5,040 nucleotides of DNA from SHVZ01 sp044223515 (GTDB taxonomy: Bacteria > Pseudomonadota > Alphaproteobacteria > SHVZ01), in assembly GCA_044223515.1 (NCBI GenBank), contig JBGALV010000171.1:1-5040 (forward strand), in the 5' to 3' direction. A program made the translations under genes and the position numbers. The notes beneath the pieces were generated by a model. It saw only the letters and a list, made by a program, of their open reading frames with translations. It had not been told where the DNA came from and searched no databases. This document shows, piece after piece, positions 1 through 4,741 of this stretch; positions within the stretch are counted from its first letter, which is position 1, and each line of letters begins with the position of its first letter.

Positions 1-168
1 AATGCCGCTGAAGGCGGGTTGCGCCAGAGGATTCGCCGCGCAGAGGCGGAAATCGGCGTCGACCAGATAGACCGCCATCGGCGCATGCCCCATCAGCGCC
101 TCGAACTGGGCGATCGGGTCGAGAGGGGCGGTGGGGGAGGGGTCGACAGGAGGCGACGAAGGAACCAT
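1..168 (-). CDS. N-terminal part of a PAS-domain protein (possibly a sensor kinase or other signalling protein)
   Basis: The reading frame opens with ATG at 168 on the minus strand and stays open for 56 codons to the window edge, so only the N-terminus is visible. Residues 1-20 are rich in Pro and Ser and look like a disordered lead-in. From about residue 21 the sequence reads FEALMGHAPMAVYLVDADF, then RLCAANPLAQ. This is the start of a PAS fold: a helix, a short 'hAPhAVhhhD' strand, then a strand ending in the 'AANPL' turn that corresponds to the usual 'xxxN' motif. PAS domains are sensory or protein-interaction modules found on histidine kinases, diguanylate cyclases and chemoreceptors. The output domain lies outside the window, so the class cannot be named. 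The gene diverges from the PadR-like regulator, sharing a 99-bp intergenic region. No clear Shine-Dalgarno sequence precedes the ATG. The frame is open further upstream, but no better ATG was seen. Confidence 0.72.
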   Translation of the reverse strand, partial: MVPSSPPVDPSPTAPLDPIAQFEALMGHAPMAVYLVDADFRLCAANPLAQPAFSGI

Positions 169-177
169 ATCGAGGCT

Positions 178-183
178 AGAATA
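178..183 (-). promoter_or_regulatory. possible -10 element for the PAS-domain gene
   Basis: On the minus strand this reads TATTCT, a 4/6 match to TATAAT. It lies 9 nt upstream of the ATG at 168, so a transcript would start at about 171 and have almost no leader. No convincing -35 hexamer sits 16-18 nt further upstream. This is a weak assignment from position and composition only. Confidence 0.25.
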
Positions 184-232
184 CCCGGCGCCGGTCTCGC
201 TTTCCGTGGCAAATCGGTGACCGCGGGGTCTG

Positions 233-261
233 TTGCGAATAACTCTCAACTGAGATATGCT
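233..261 (+). promoter_or_regulatory. candidate promoter of the PadR-like gene, giving a leaderless transcript
   Basis: TTGCGA (233-238) and TATGCT (256-261) are separated by exactly 17 nt, the optimal sigma-70 spacing. The -10 differs from consensus at two positions and the -35 keeps TTG. With the usual 6-nt discriminator (262-267), transcription would begin at or beside 268, which is the A of the start codon. No Shine-Dalgarno-like sequence occurs between 256 and 267, which agrees with leaderless translation. The region is an AT-rich break in otherwise GC-rich DNA. The assignment rests on sequence match and spacing only. Confidence 0.5.
244..255. promoter_or_regulatory. inverted repeat inside the promoter spacer, candidate regulator operator
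   Basis: TCTCA-AC-TGAGA is a dyad with 5-bp arms around a 2-nt centre. It fills the last 12 nt of the 17-nt spacer and abuts the -10 element. A dimer bound here would block RNA polymerase. PadR-family proteins commonly repress their own or a divergent gene by binding dyads in the promoter, so self-repression by the adjacent gene product is the simplest reading. The arms are short, so a chance occurrence cannot be excluded. Confidence 0.4.
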
Positions 262-267
262 TCGCCC

Positions 268-804
268 ATGTACCGCGACAATTCACTGATTCCCGCCGAG
301 GCCGTGCGCCTGGCCGCTCTCGGAGAGCTGGCACGGTCGCCCCGGCGTTACGGTGACCTTGCGGTCGCGGTGCGCCATTTCGCCCAGCGGCTGGTCGGGC
401 CTTCGCTCGACCTGCTGGGCCCGTCGCTCGAGCTCCTGAAGATCGAGGGACTGATCCGCCCCCAGGCGTGCCCGGAAGCCGACGACAATCCCCTGCTCGA
501 GCTGACCGAGGCCGGCCGTGCCGCGCTCTCGCGGCTGCTCTCGGCCCCGCTCAAGATCCAGGGCGGCGAGATCAACCGCCTCGTGGTGGCGCTCAAGCTT
601 CGCTTCCTCGACCTGCTGGCGCCCGAGGGCCGGATGGACCAGCTCGACTTCCTGGCGGATGCGCTGATCGGCGAGCACGCGCGCCTCGCCGACCTTCGCT
701 GCGCGACCGACCCGGCCTCGCCGCTCGCGGCCTGGCTCGATCTCGAGATCGAGCAGATCGACGCCAAGATCTCGTGGTGCGAGCGTCAGCGGAAGCCGTT
801 CTGA
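268..804 (+). CDS. PadR-like winged-helix transcriptional regulator
   Basis: The protein has 178 residues from ATG 268. The frame is open much further upstream, but the start at MYRDNSL is chosen for two reasons: it follows a good promoter at the exact +1 distance, and the upstream extension is Arg-rich shadow sequence opposite the PAS-domain gene. Residues 8-62 fit a PadR-type winged helix: a helix near EAVRLAALGELA, then RYGDLAVAVRHF, then the recognition-helix region GPSLELLKIEGLI. This is followed by a wing (about 63-80) ending in LELTEAGRAAL, matching the typical 'Y.LT..G...L' strand-helix. Residues 95-178 are predicted mostly helical and probably form the dimerisation part. Such regulators usually act as dimeric repressors in the cytoplasm, and the ligand here is unknown. 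Residues 44-57 contain a heptad duplication. A MarR-like or other winged-helix assignment is possible. Its 3' end is 3 bp from the convergent dehydrogenase gene. Confidence 0.68.
   Translation: MYRDNSLIPAEAVRLAALGELARSPRRYGDLAVAVRHFAQRLVGPSLDLLGPSLELLKIEGLIRPQACPEADDNPLLELTEAGRAALSRLLSAPLKIQGGEINRLVVALKLRFLDLLAPEGRMDQLDFLADALIGEHARLADLRCATDPASPLAAWLDLEIEQIDAKISWCERQRKPF
397..438 (+). repeat. 21-bp tandem duplication inside the regulator gene (two heptads)
   Basis: Two adjacent in-frame 21-bp units (397-417 and 418-438) encode GPSLDLL and GPSLELL. By eye they match at 17 of 21 bases, with differences at the third positions of the first, second, fifth and sixth codons. The unit falls in the part of the winged helix that carries the recognition helix. 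It may be a fixed property of this protein subfamily rather than a recent event, since the mismatches show the copies have diverged. Confidence 0.6.
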
Positions 805-807
805 CTT

Positions 808-1545
808 TCAGAGCAGGTGCTGACCGCCGGTGATGAAGATCTCCGTGCCCGTCACATAGGCCGACTCCTCGCTGGCGAGGTAGTAGATCGTCTTCGCGAC
901 CTCGTCCGGCCGGCCCAGGCGGTTCAGCGGAATCCTGGGCAGCAGCACCTCGGTCTCGGGCGACAGCATCGCCGTCTCGATCTCGCCCGGCGCCACCGCG
1001 TTCACGCGGATGCCGAGCTGCGCCAACTCCGCCGCCATCTCGCGCGTGAGACCCGAAAGCGCCGCCTTCGAGGTCGAATAGGCCGACCCGGCGAAGGGAT
1101 GGATCGCGTGGCCCGCGATCGAGGTGACGTTGACGATCGCGCCCTTGCCGCGATGGAGCGCCGACGCGAAACCGCGGGCGAGCCTGAGCGGCGCGAAGAA
1201 GTTGAGCTCGAACACCTGCCGCCAGGCATCGAGGTCGCCGTTGAGCACGCCCAGCCGCTCCTTGAACGGCGTCTTCGGCGACCATCCGGCGTTGTTGATC
1301 AGCGCATGGAGCGGCGCCTCGCCGAGCGTCGCGTTGGCCTCGTCGACGAAACGCTCGATGCTTCCCGGCTCGCCCAGGTCTGCGACGATGTGCCGGGTCC
1401 AGGCCGGGTCGCGCAGACAATCCGCCGGCACATCCTCGCGCGAGGTGGTGAGGATGCGCCAGCCGCGAGCGGCGAAGAGGCGCGCGGTCGCGTGCCCGAT
1501 GCCGCGCGACGCGCCGGTGATGATCGCCGTCCGGTGCTCGCTCAT
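808..1545 (-). CDS. short-chain dehydrogenase/reductase (SDR), FabG-like, substrate unknown
   Basis: The protein has 245 residues, the normal size of a classical SDR. It shows the full motif set: the glycine-rich cofactor motif TGASRGIG (10-17), NNAG (84-87), the structural Asn in ELNFF (N115), the catalytic Ser in VTSIAG (S142), YSTSK (Y156, K160), and the PG motif in VAPGEIET (186-187). Arg14 and Arg36, with no acidic residue at the end of strand 2, point to NADP(H). The C-terminus 'TGTEIFITGGQHLL' resembles FabG-type reductases, but a free-standing FabG role in fatty-acid synthesis is not shown. The substrate could be an oxoacyl group, sugar or other alcohol. The start ATG at 1545 overlaps the stop of the cation exporter (ATGA), and GGAG lies 8 nt upstream at 1557-1554 within that gene. 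Both features support this start and translational coupling. The protein is probably cytoplasmic. Confidence 0.9.
   Translation of the reverse strand: MSEHRTAIITGASRGIGHATARLFAARGWRILTTSREDVPADCLRDPAWTRHIVADLGEPGSIERFVDEANATLGEAPLHALINNAGWSPKTPFKERLGVLNGDLDAWRQVFELNFFAPLRLARGFASALHRGKGAIVNVTSIAGHAIHPFAGSAYSTSKAALSGLTREMAAELAQLGIRVNAVAPGEIETAMLSPETEVLLPRIPLNRLGRPDEVAKTIYYLASEESAYVTGTEIFITGGQHLL
1542..1545 (-). other. ATGA stop/start overlap between cation exporter and SDR genes
   Basis: The minus strand reads ATGA here: ATG starts the SDR and TGA ends the exporter. This 4-nt overlap is the classic arrangement for coupled translation within one mRNA. Confidence 0.9.
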
Positions 1546-2447
1546 GACGCCATCTCCGGCTCGACCGCGTCCGTCGGATCCTGGTGGATCAGAATCTCCG
1601 CGCCCGGGAACGCTTCGAGAAGCGCCGCCTCGACCTCGTCGCTGATGATATGGGCGCGCGACAGGCTGATCTCCGCCGGCAGCACCATGTGGAACTGGAT
1701 GAAGAGACGGGGACCGGAGCTGCGGGTGCGGAGATCGTGCACGGCGAGGACCTCGGGGTGACGCTTCGCGGTGGCCTCGATCTGCAGGCGCACCTCGTCC
1801 GAAAGCTCGCGATCCATCAGCATGTCGAGGGAGGTGCGCGCGATCTGGACGGCCCCGAAAAGCATGTAGCCGGCGATGGCGATGCCGCAGATCGGGTCGA
1901 TCCACTGGACGCCCAGCCACTGGGCCAGCGCCAGGGAGAGGATGACGCTGCCGTTCATGAGGACGTCGCCGGTGTAGTGCAGGCGGTCGGCGCGGATCGC
2001 GACGGAGCCCGACCGCTTCACGACGTAGGCCTGAAAGCGCACCAGCGCGAAGGTCGCGACGATCGACACGCACATGACCGCGAGGCCGATGGACGCATTC
2101 TGGATCGGGCGCGGCTGGAGCAGGCTGCCGGCTGCCTGGAGCACGACGAGGAGCCCGGACCCGGCGACGAAGGCCGCCTGGCCCAGCGCCGCCAGCGGCT
2201 CGGCCTTTCCGTGACCGAAGCGGTGATCGTCGTCGGCGGGCACCTGCGCCCGCCGGATCGCGACGAGGTTCACAAGCGACGCGGCCGCGTCGATCAGCGA
2301 GTCGACCAGGCTCGACAGCACGGCGACCGATCCGGTCGCCTGCCAGGCGACCGCCTTGACCAGGGCCAGGCCGCAGGCGAGCGCGACCGCGGCATAGGTC
2401 GCGAGCCGCATCAGGCGCCGCGCGGTCGGGGAATCCCCGGGGTTCAT
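1542..2447 (-). CDS. fieF: cation diffusion facilitator, FieF-like divalent metal (Fe/Zn) exporter
   Basis: The protein has 301 residues, against 300 for E. coli FieF (YiiP). These are inner-membrane dimers that export Zn(II), Fe(II) or Cd(II) in exchange for protons. Hydrophobic segments in residues 15-210 fit the six-helix topology. From memory of the FieF structure, every metal ligand is matched: transport site D49/D53 in TM2 (SLVDSLIDA) and H157/D161 in TM5 (LHYTGDVLMNG); the loop site D72, H75, H79 (ADDDHRFGHGKAE); and the cytoplasmic-domain ligands H237, H253, H266, H288 and D290. The DxxxD/HxxxD pattern of TM2 and TM5 suggests a FieF-type rather than a Zn-only HxxxD/HxxxD exporter. The ATG at 2447 is 10 nt after the pdxH stop and has no strong Shine-Dalgarno sequence, so re-initiation after pdxH is likely. 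An in-frame ATG at 2519 would overlap pdxH by about 60 nt and lengthen the N-terminus beyond the family norm. The real in vivo metal is not known. Confidence 0.92.
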   Translation of the reverse strand: MNPGDSPTARRLMRLATYAAVALACGLALVKAVAWQATGSVAVLSSLVDSLIDAAASLVNLVAIRRAQVPADDDHRFGHGKAEPLAALGQAAFVAGSGLLVVLQAAGSLLQPRPIQNASIGLAVMCVSIVATFALVRFQAYVVKRSGSVAIRADRLHYTGDVLMNGSVILSLALAQWLGVQWIDPICGIAIAGYMLFGAVQIARTSLDMLMDRELSDEVRLQIEATAKRHPEVLAVHDLRTRSSGPRLFIQFHMVLPAEISLSRAHIISDEVEAALLEAFPGAEILIHQDPTDAVEPEMAS

Positions 2448-2457
2448 CGCTTGGAGC

Positions 2458-3048
2458 TCATGGGAAGAGGCGCGACGTGGACCAGCCGGCGCCGTCCCGG
2501 CGATAAACCAGACGGTCATGTAGACGGAACGGTTTGTCTTGCCAAAACTCCATCGCCTCCGGCGCCACCCGGAAGCCCGACCAGTGCGGGGGACGCGGGA
2601 TCGAGCCGATCAGGTGCCTGGCCGCTACCTCGGCGACCCGTTTCTCCAGGTGGAACCGGCTTTCCAGGGGCCGCGACTGGTCGGAGGCCCAGGCGCCGAT
2701 CTGGCTGCCGCGAGCCCGGGTCGCGTAGTAGGCATCGGCCTCGACCGGGTCGACGGGGGAGACCGGGCCCTCGACCCGCACCTGGCGGCGCAGCGACTTC
2801 CAGTGGAAGAGCAGCGCCGCGTGCGGGTTGGCCTTCAGCTCGCCCCCCTTCCGGCTCTCGAGGTTCGTATAGAAGACGAAGCCGCGCGAATCCGCGTCCT
2901 TGAGCAGGACCATCCGCGCCGACGGCCGGCCGGCGGCATCGGCGGTCGCGAGCGTCATCGCCGTCGGGTCGTTGGGCTCGCTCGCCTTGGCTTCTTCGAG
3001 CCAGCGATGGAAGAGCAGGATCGGATCGACTTCGTCCGTGTCAGTCAT
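2458..3048 (-). CDS. pdxH: pyridoxamine/pyridoxine 5'-phosphate oxidase
   Basis: The protein has 196 residues and is a cytoplasmic FMN-dependent homodimer. It oxidises pyridoxine 5'-phosphate or pyridoxamine 5'-phosphate with O2 to pyridoxal 5'-phosphate, the last step of vitamin B6 synthesis and salvage. Family motifs are visible in order: RMVLLK (45-50, FMN phosphate contact), FYTN (59-62), ESRKG (64-68), FHWKSLRRQVRVEG (81-94), a substrate-contact stretch ATRARGSQIGAWAS (109-122), HWSGFRVAP (155-163), EFWQ (167-170), and RLH (175-177), which matches the substrate-binding Arg197/His199 pair of the E. coli enzyme. It ends in SRLFP, close to the usual 'RLAP' end. The start is ATG 3048; a GTG at 3078 in frame would add ten residues of no family character. 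The Shine-Dalgarno sequence is weak. It is the promoter-proximal gene of the three-gene minus-strand unit. Confidence 0.95.
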   Translation of the reverse strand: MTDTDEVDPILLFHRWLEEAKASEPNDPTAMTLATADAAGRPSARMVLLKDADSRGFVFYTNLESRKGGELKANPHAALLFHWKSLRRQVRVEGPVSPVDPVEADAYYATRARGSQIGAWASDQSRPLESRFHLEKRVAEVAARHLIGSIPRPPHWSGFRVAPEAMEFWQDKPFRLHDRLVYRRDGAGWSTSRLFP

Positions 3049-3078
3049 GGGTCCGCTACCTAGTGTGATCCACGCCAC

Positions 3079-3107
3079 TTTGTTGCCTACATCGGGACTA
3101 TTATATG
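3079..3107 (+). promoter_or_regulatory. candidate promoter of the lipoprotein gene
   Basis: TTTGTT (3079-3084) and TATATG (3102-3107) are 17 nt apart. TATTAT (3099-3104) is an alternative -10 with a poorer -35. Transcription would start near 3114 and leave a leader of about 66 nt that carries the 3120-3142 hairpin. The -10 overlaps the opposing TATAAT of pdxH, so the two polymerases would compete. The hexamers are only moderate matches. Confidence 0.35.
3100..3105 (-). promoter_or_regulatory. -10 element for pdxH operon
   Basis: The minus strand reads TATAAT, a perfect -10 match in very GC-rich surroundings. A transcript would begin near 3093, giving a 5' leader of about 45 nt before pdxH. 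The position for a -35 hexamer (about 3123-3128) reads CGCCCG on the minus strand, which is a poor match, so an activator or a different sigma factor may be involved. Confidence 0.45.
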
Positions 3108-3119
3108 CCGATGAGGGAA

Positions 3120-3142
3120 CAACGGGCGAAAGCGGCCCGTTG
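3120..3142 (+). other. 8-bp-stem hairpin in the lipoprotein gene leader
   Basis: CAACGGGC (3120-3127) pairs perfectly with GCCCGTTG (3135-3142) around the 7-nt loop GAAAGCG. It begins about 6 nt after the predicted plus-strand start, where stable 5' hairpins often protect mRNA. No T-tract follows, so it is not an obvious terminator. On the other strand it sits just upstream of the pdxH -10, so it could instead be a protein-binding dyad. Confidence 0.55.
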
Positions 3143-3179
3143 ACGCAAGCGAACCGAAAGCCAGAGGGACGTATCTGAG

Positions 3180-3644
3180 ATGAAGATGAAGATCGCAGCG
3201 GTCGGCATGGCCGCGCTGGTGCTGGCGGGCTGCGAAGGCACCGGCCAGAAGCAGGGCGTGGGCACGGTCGCCGGCGCCATCGGCGGTGCCGCCATCGGCA
3301 GCCAGTTCGGCCGCGGAACCGGCAGCGTCGCCGCGATCGCCGCCGGCACCCTGCTCGGCGCCTTCCTCGGCAGCGAGGTCGGCAAGAGCCTCGATTCGGC
3401 CGATCGCGCCGCGCACGACCGCGCCCAGGCCCGCGCCTACACCGCGCCGGTCGGCGAGCGCATCACCTGGAACAACCCGCAGTCGGGCAATTCCGGCACC
3501 ATCGTCACGACCCGCGAAGGCACCGCCCAGGGCGGCGCCTATTGCCGGGAATTCCAGAACACGATCATCGTCGGCGGCAAGCAGGAGCAGGCCTACGGCA
3601 CCGCCTGCCGGCAGCCCGACGGCTCCTGGAAAGTCGTTCAGTAA
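3180..3644 (+). CDS. glycine-zipper outer-membrane lipoprotein, 17-kDa surface antigen family
   Basis: The protein has 154 residues. The N-terminus is a lipoprotein signal: MKMK, a hydrophobic stretch, and the lipobox LAGC with lipidated Cys18. Glu rather than Asp follows the Cys, so sorting to the outer membrane is expected. Residues 26-68 form a glycine zipper with glycines at 28, 32, 36, 40, 44, 48, 56, 60, 64 and 68, only Ala52 breaking the four-residue rhythm. This resembles the glycine-zipper 2TM segment of Rickettsia 17-kDa antigen and SlyB-type proteins. Residues 95-154 form the C-terminal antigen domain, beginning ITWNNPQSGNSGTI, with Cys122 and Cys143 available for a disulfide in the periplasm. 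The likely role is envelope integrity, but this is not proven for the family. The ATG at 3180 is preferred to the Met at codon 3 because AGAGGGA (3163-3169) is 10 nt upstream. The gene seems monocistronic and ends before a hairpin terminator. Confidence 0.88.
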   Translation: MKMKIAAVGMAALVLAGCEGTGQKQGVGTVAGAIGGAAIGSQFGRGTGSVAAIAAGTLLGAFLGSEVGKSLDSADRAAHDRAQARAYTAPVGERITWNNPQSGNSGTIVTTREGTAQGGAYCREFQNTIIVGGKQEQAYGTACRQPDGSWKVVQ

Positions 3645-3655
3645 CCCCCATATCT

Positions 3656-3687
3656 CCACGCCTCGGGTGTAAAAACCCGAGGCGTGG
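3656..3687 (+). terminator. terminator-like hairpin after the lipoprotein gene
   Basis: A perfect 13-bp stem is formed by CCACGCCTCGGGT (3656-3668) and ACCCGAGGCGTGG (3675-3687), with a 6-nt GTAAAA loop. It starts 11 nt after the lipoprotein stop. The downstream sequence CGGGCTCTTGCG has no proper T-tract, so termination may be partial or Rho-assisted, or the hairpin may mainly protect the 3' end of the mRNA. It separates the lipoprotein gene from the J-protein/fabI unit. Confidence 0.75.
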
Positions 3688-3700
3688 CGGGCTCTTGCGC

Positions 3701-3706
3701 TATGAT
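3701..3706 (+). promoter_or_regulatory. possible -10 element for the J-protein gene
   Basis: TATGAT matches TATAAT at five of six positions and lies 26 nt before the ATG at 3733, giving a leader of about 20 nt. The expected -35 position falls inside the terminator stem and has no match to TTGACA. No clear heat-shock sigma-32 site was recognised either. Confidence 0.35.
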
Positions 3707-3709
3707 GCA

Positions 3710-3728
3710 GGTCCGTCGTAACCGGACC
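3710..3728 (+). other. small hairpin just before the J-protein start codon
   Basis: GGTCCG (3710-3715) pairs with CGGACC (3723-3728) around the 7-nt loop TCGTAAC. It lies at the predicted transcript start and ends 4 nt before the start codon at 3733, where a ribosome would bind, and no good Shine-Dalgarno sequence is present. It could limit translation in a temperature-sensitive way, or be a chance 6-bp dyad. Confidence 0.35.
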
Positions 3729-3732
3729 CTTG

Positions 3733-4704
3733 ATGCGCGATCCTTACCAGACCCTTGGCGTTACCCGCGGTGCGAGCCAGGACGAGATCAAGTCCGCCTA
3801 CCGCAAGCTCGCCAAGAAGTTCCATCCTGACCTCAATCCGGGAAAGCCGGATGTCGAACGGCAGTTCAAGGACGTGAACGCCGCCTACGACATCGTCGGC
3901 GACACGGACAAGCGCGCCAAGTACGACCGGGGCGAGATCGACGCCTCGGGCAACGAGCAGCGGGGCGGCGGCGGCTTCTGGCGGGGTGCCCGCTCGGGCA
4001 CCCGGGCCAATGCCGGCGCCAGCGCGGGAGCCGGCAACGCCGATCCCTTCGCCGGCAGTCCGTTCGGCGCCGCCGACGACATCTTCGACGAGTTCATCCG
4101 CCAGGCGACGCGCGGGACCGCCGGCGGCAAGCGGCGCGGCGCCGGCACGGGTCCCCGCCCCGAGCGGGGCGCCGACGTGACCTATGCGCTGAAGCTCGAC
4201 TTCCTCGAGGCCGCCGCCGGCATCGTCAAGAAGCGGGTCTCGTTCCCCGACGGCAAGGCGCTCGACCTCACCATCCCGCCCGGCACCGAGGAAGGTGCCA
4301 AGCTGCGCCTCAAGGGCCAGGGCAAGCCCGGCATCGCCGGCGGCGAGGCCGGCGACGCCTATGTCGACATCCAGGTCCTTCCCCACCCGTTCTTCGAGAG
4401 GAAGGGCAGCGACGTCTATCTCGACCTGCCGGTCACCCTCCACGAGGTCGTCGCGGGGGCTGCGATCACAGTGCCGACGATCGACGGCAAGGTCACTCTC
4501 CGCGTGCCGGAGAACTCGAACGCCGGCACCACGCTCCGCCTCAAGGGCAAGGGCATCGACGCCAAAGGCGGCCCGCGCGGCGACCAGTACGTCCGCATCC
4601 GCATCGCGCTTCCCGACGAGCCCGACCGCGAGCTCGAGCGCTTCCTCGAGAAGTGGAAGCCGAAGAACTACCAGCCCCGCAAGAAGGCAGGGCTGGAGTC
4701 GTGA
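3733..4704 (+). CDS. class B DnaJ-family co-chaperone (CbpA-like)
   Basis: The protein has 323 residues. Residues 3-67 are a J domain: DPYQTLGV, the basic helix II SAYRKLAKKF, the invariant HPD (31-33) that stimulates DnaK ATPase, then FKDVNAAYDIVGDTDKRAKYD. Residues 75-115 are a Gly-rich linker with few Phe, followed by a DDIFDEF segment (115-121). Residues 147-305 are the two-lobed substrate-binding region, with DLTIPPGTEEG and LRLKGQG in the first lobe and VTLRVPENSNAG and LRLKGKGI in the second. There is no CxxCxGxG zinc domain, so this is a class B protein like CbpA rather than classical DnaJ. It acts in the cytoplasm and delivers clients to DnaK. The ATG at 3733 (MRDPYQ) is chosen; an adjacent TTG at 3730 would add one residue. 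fabI follows after 37 nt with no terminator, so co-transcription is likely. This is probably not the main dnaJ of the genome, which would normally lie beside dnaK. Confidence 0.93.
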   Translation: MRDPYQTLGVTRGASQDEIKSAYRKLAKKFHPDLNPGKPDVERQFKDVNAAYDIVGDTDKRAKYDRGEIDASGNEQRGGGGFWRGARSGTRANAGASAGAGNADPFAGSPFGAADDIFDEFIRQATRGTAGGKRRGAGTGPRPERGADVTYALKLDFLEAAAGIVKKRVSFPDGKALDLTIPPGTEEGAKLRLKGQGKPGIAGGEAGDAYVDIQVLPHPFFERKGSDVYLDLPVTLHEVVAGAAITVPTIDGKVTLRVPENSNAGTTLRLKGKGIDAKGGPRGDQYVRIRIALPDEPDRELERFLEKWKPKNYQPRKKAGLES

Positions 4705-4732
4705 TCGCAGCGCCAATCCACGCATTCAAGAC

Positions 4733-4737
4733 GAGGA
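4733..4737 (+). promoter_or_regulatory. Shine-Dalgarno site of fabI
   Basis: GAGGA lies 4 nt before ATG 4742. It decides the start at MTSQ over the later in-frame Met codons 12 and 20, neither of which has such a site. Confidence 0.7.
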
Positions 4738-4741
4738 CCTG

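Noticed and set aside
185..194. CCGGCGCCGG perfect palindrome in the divergent region
   Set aside because: A 10-bp G/C-only palindrome is common by chance in DNA this GC-rich. It does not align with either promoter in a meaningful way.
19..267. N-terminal extension of the regulator frame back to position 19
   Set aside because: It overlaps the PAS-domain coding region antisense, is Arg-rich without domain character, and would place the promoter-like elements inside the gene.
1546..2073. N-terminal extension of the SDR frame to 2073
   Set aside because: It lies wholly inside fieF in another frame. The SDR proper begins at 1545 with a good ribosome site and normal family length.
1584..2903. 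Long plus-strand frame of 439 codons opposite fieF and pdxH
   Set aside because: It is antisense to two genes with complete family motifs. Its product is Arg/Asp/Gly-rich with no recognisable domain, as expected for a shadow frame in GC-rich DNA.
3061..3075. TGTGATC-like half-site near the pdxH leader, considered as a CRP/FNR-type site
   Set aside because: There is no matching TCACA half at the right spacing, and no FNR-type TTGAT-N4-ATCAA pattern.
3700..4725. Long minus-strand frame of 341 codons opposite the J-protein gene
   Set aside because: The plus-strand frame encodes a full J domain and C-terminal lobes. The antisense product is a low-complexity Ala/Gly/Leu/Arg shadow.
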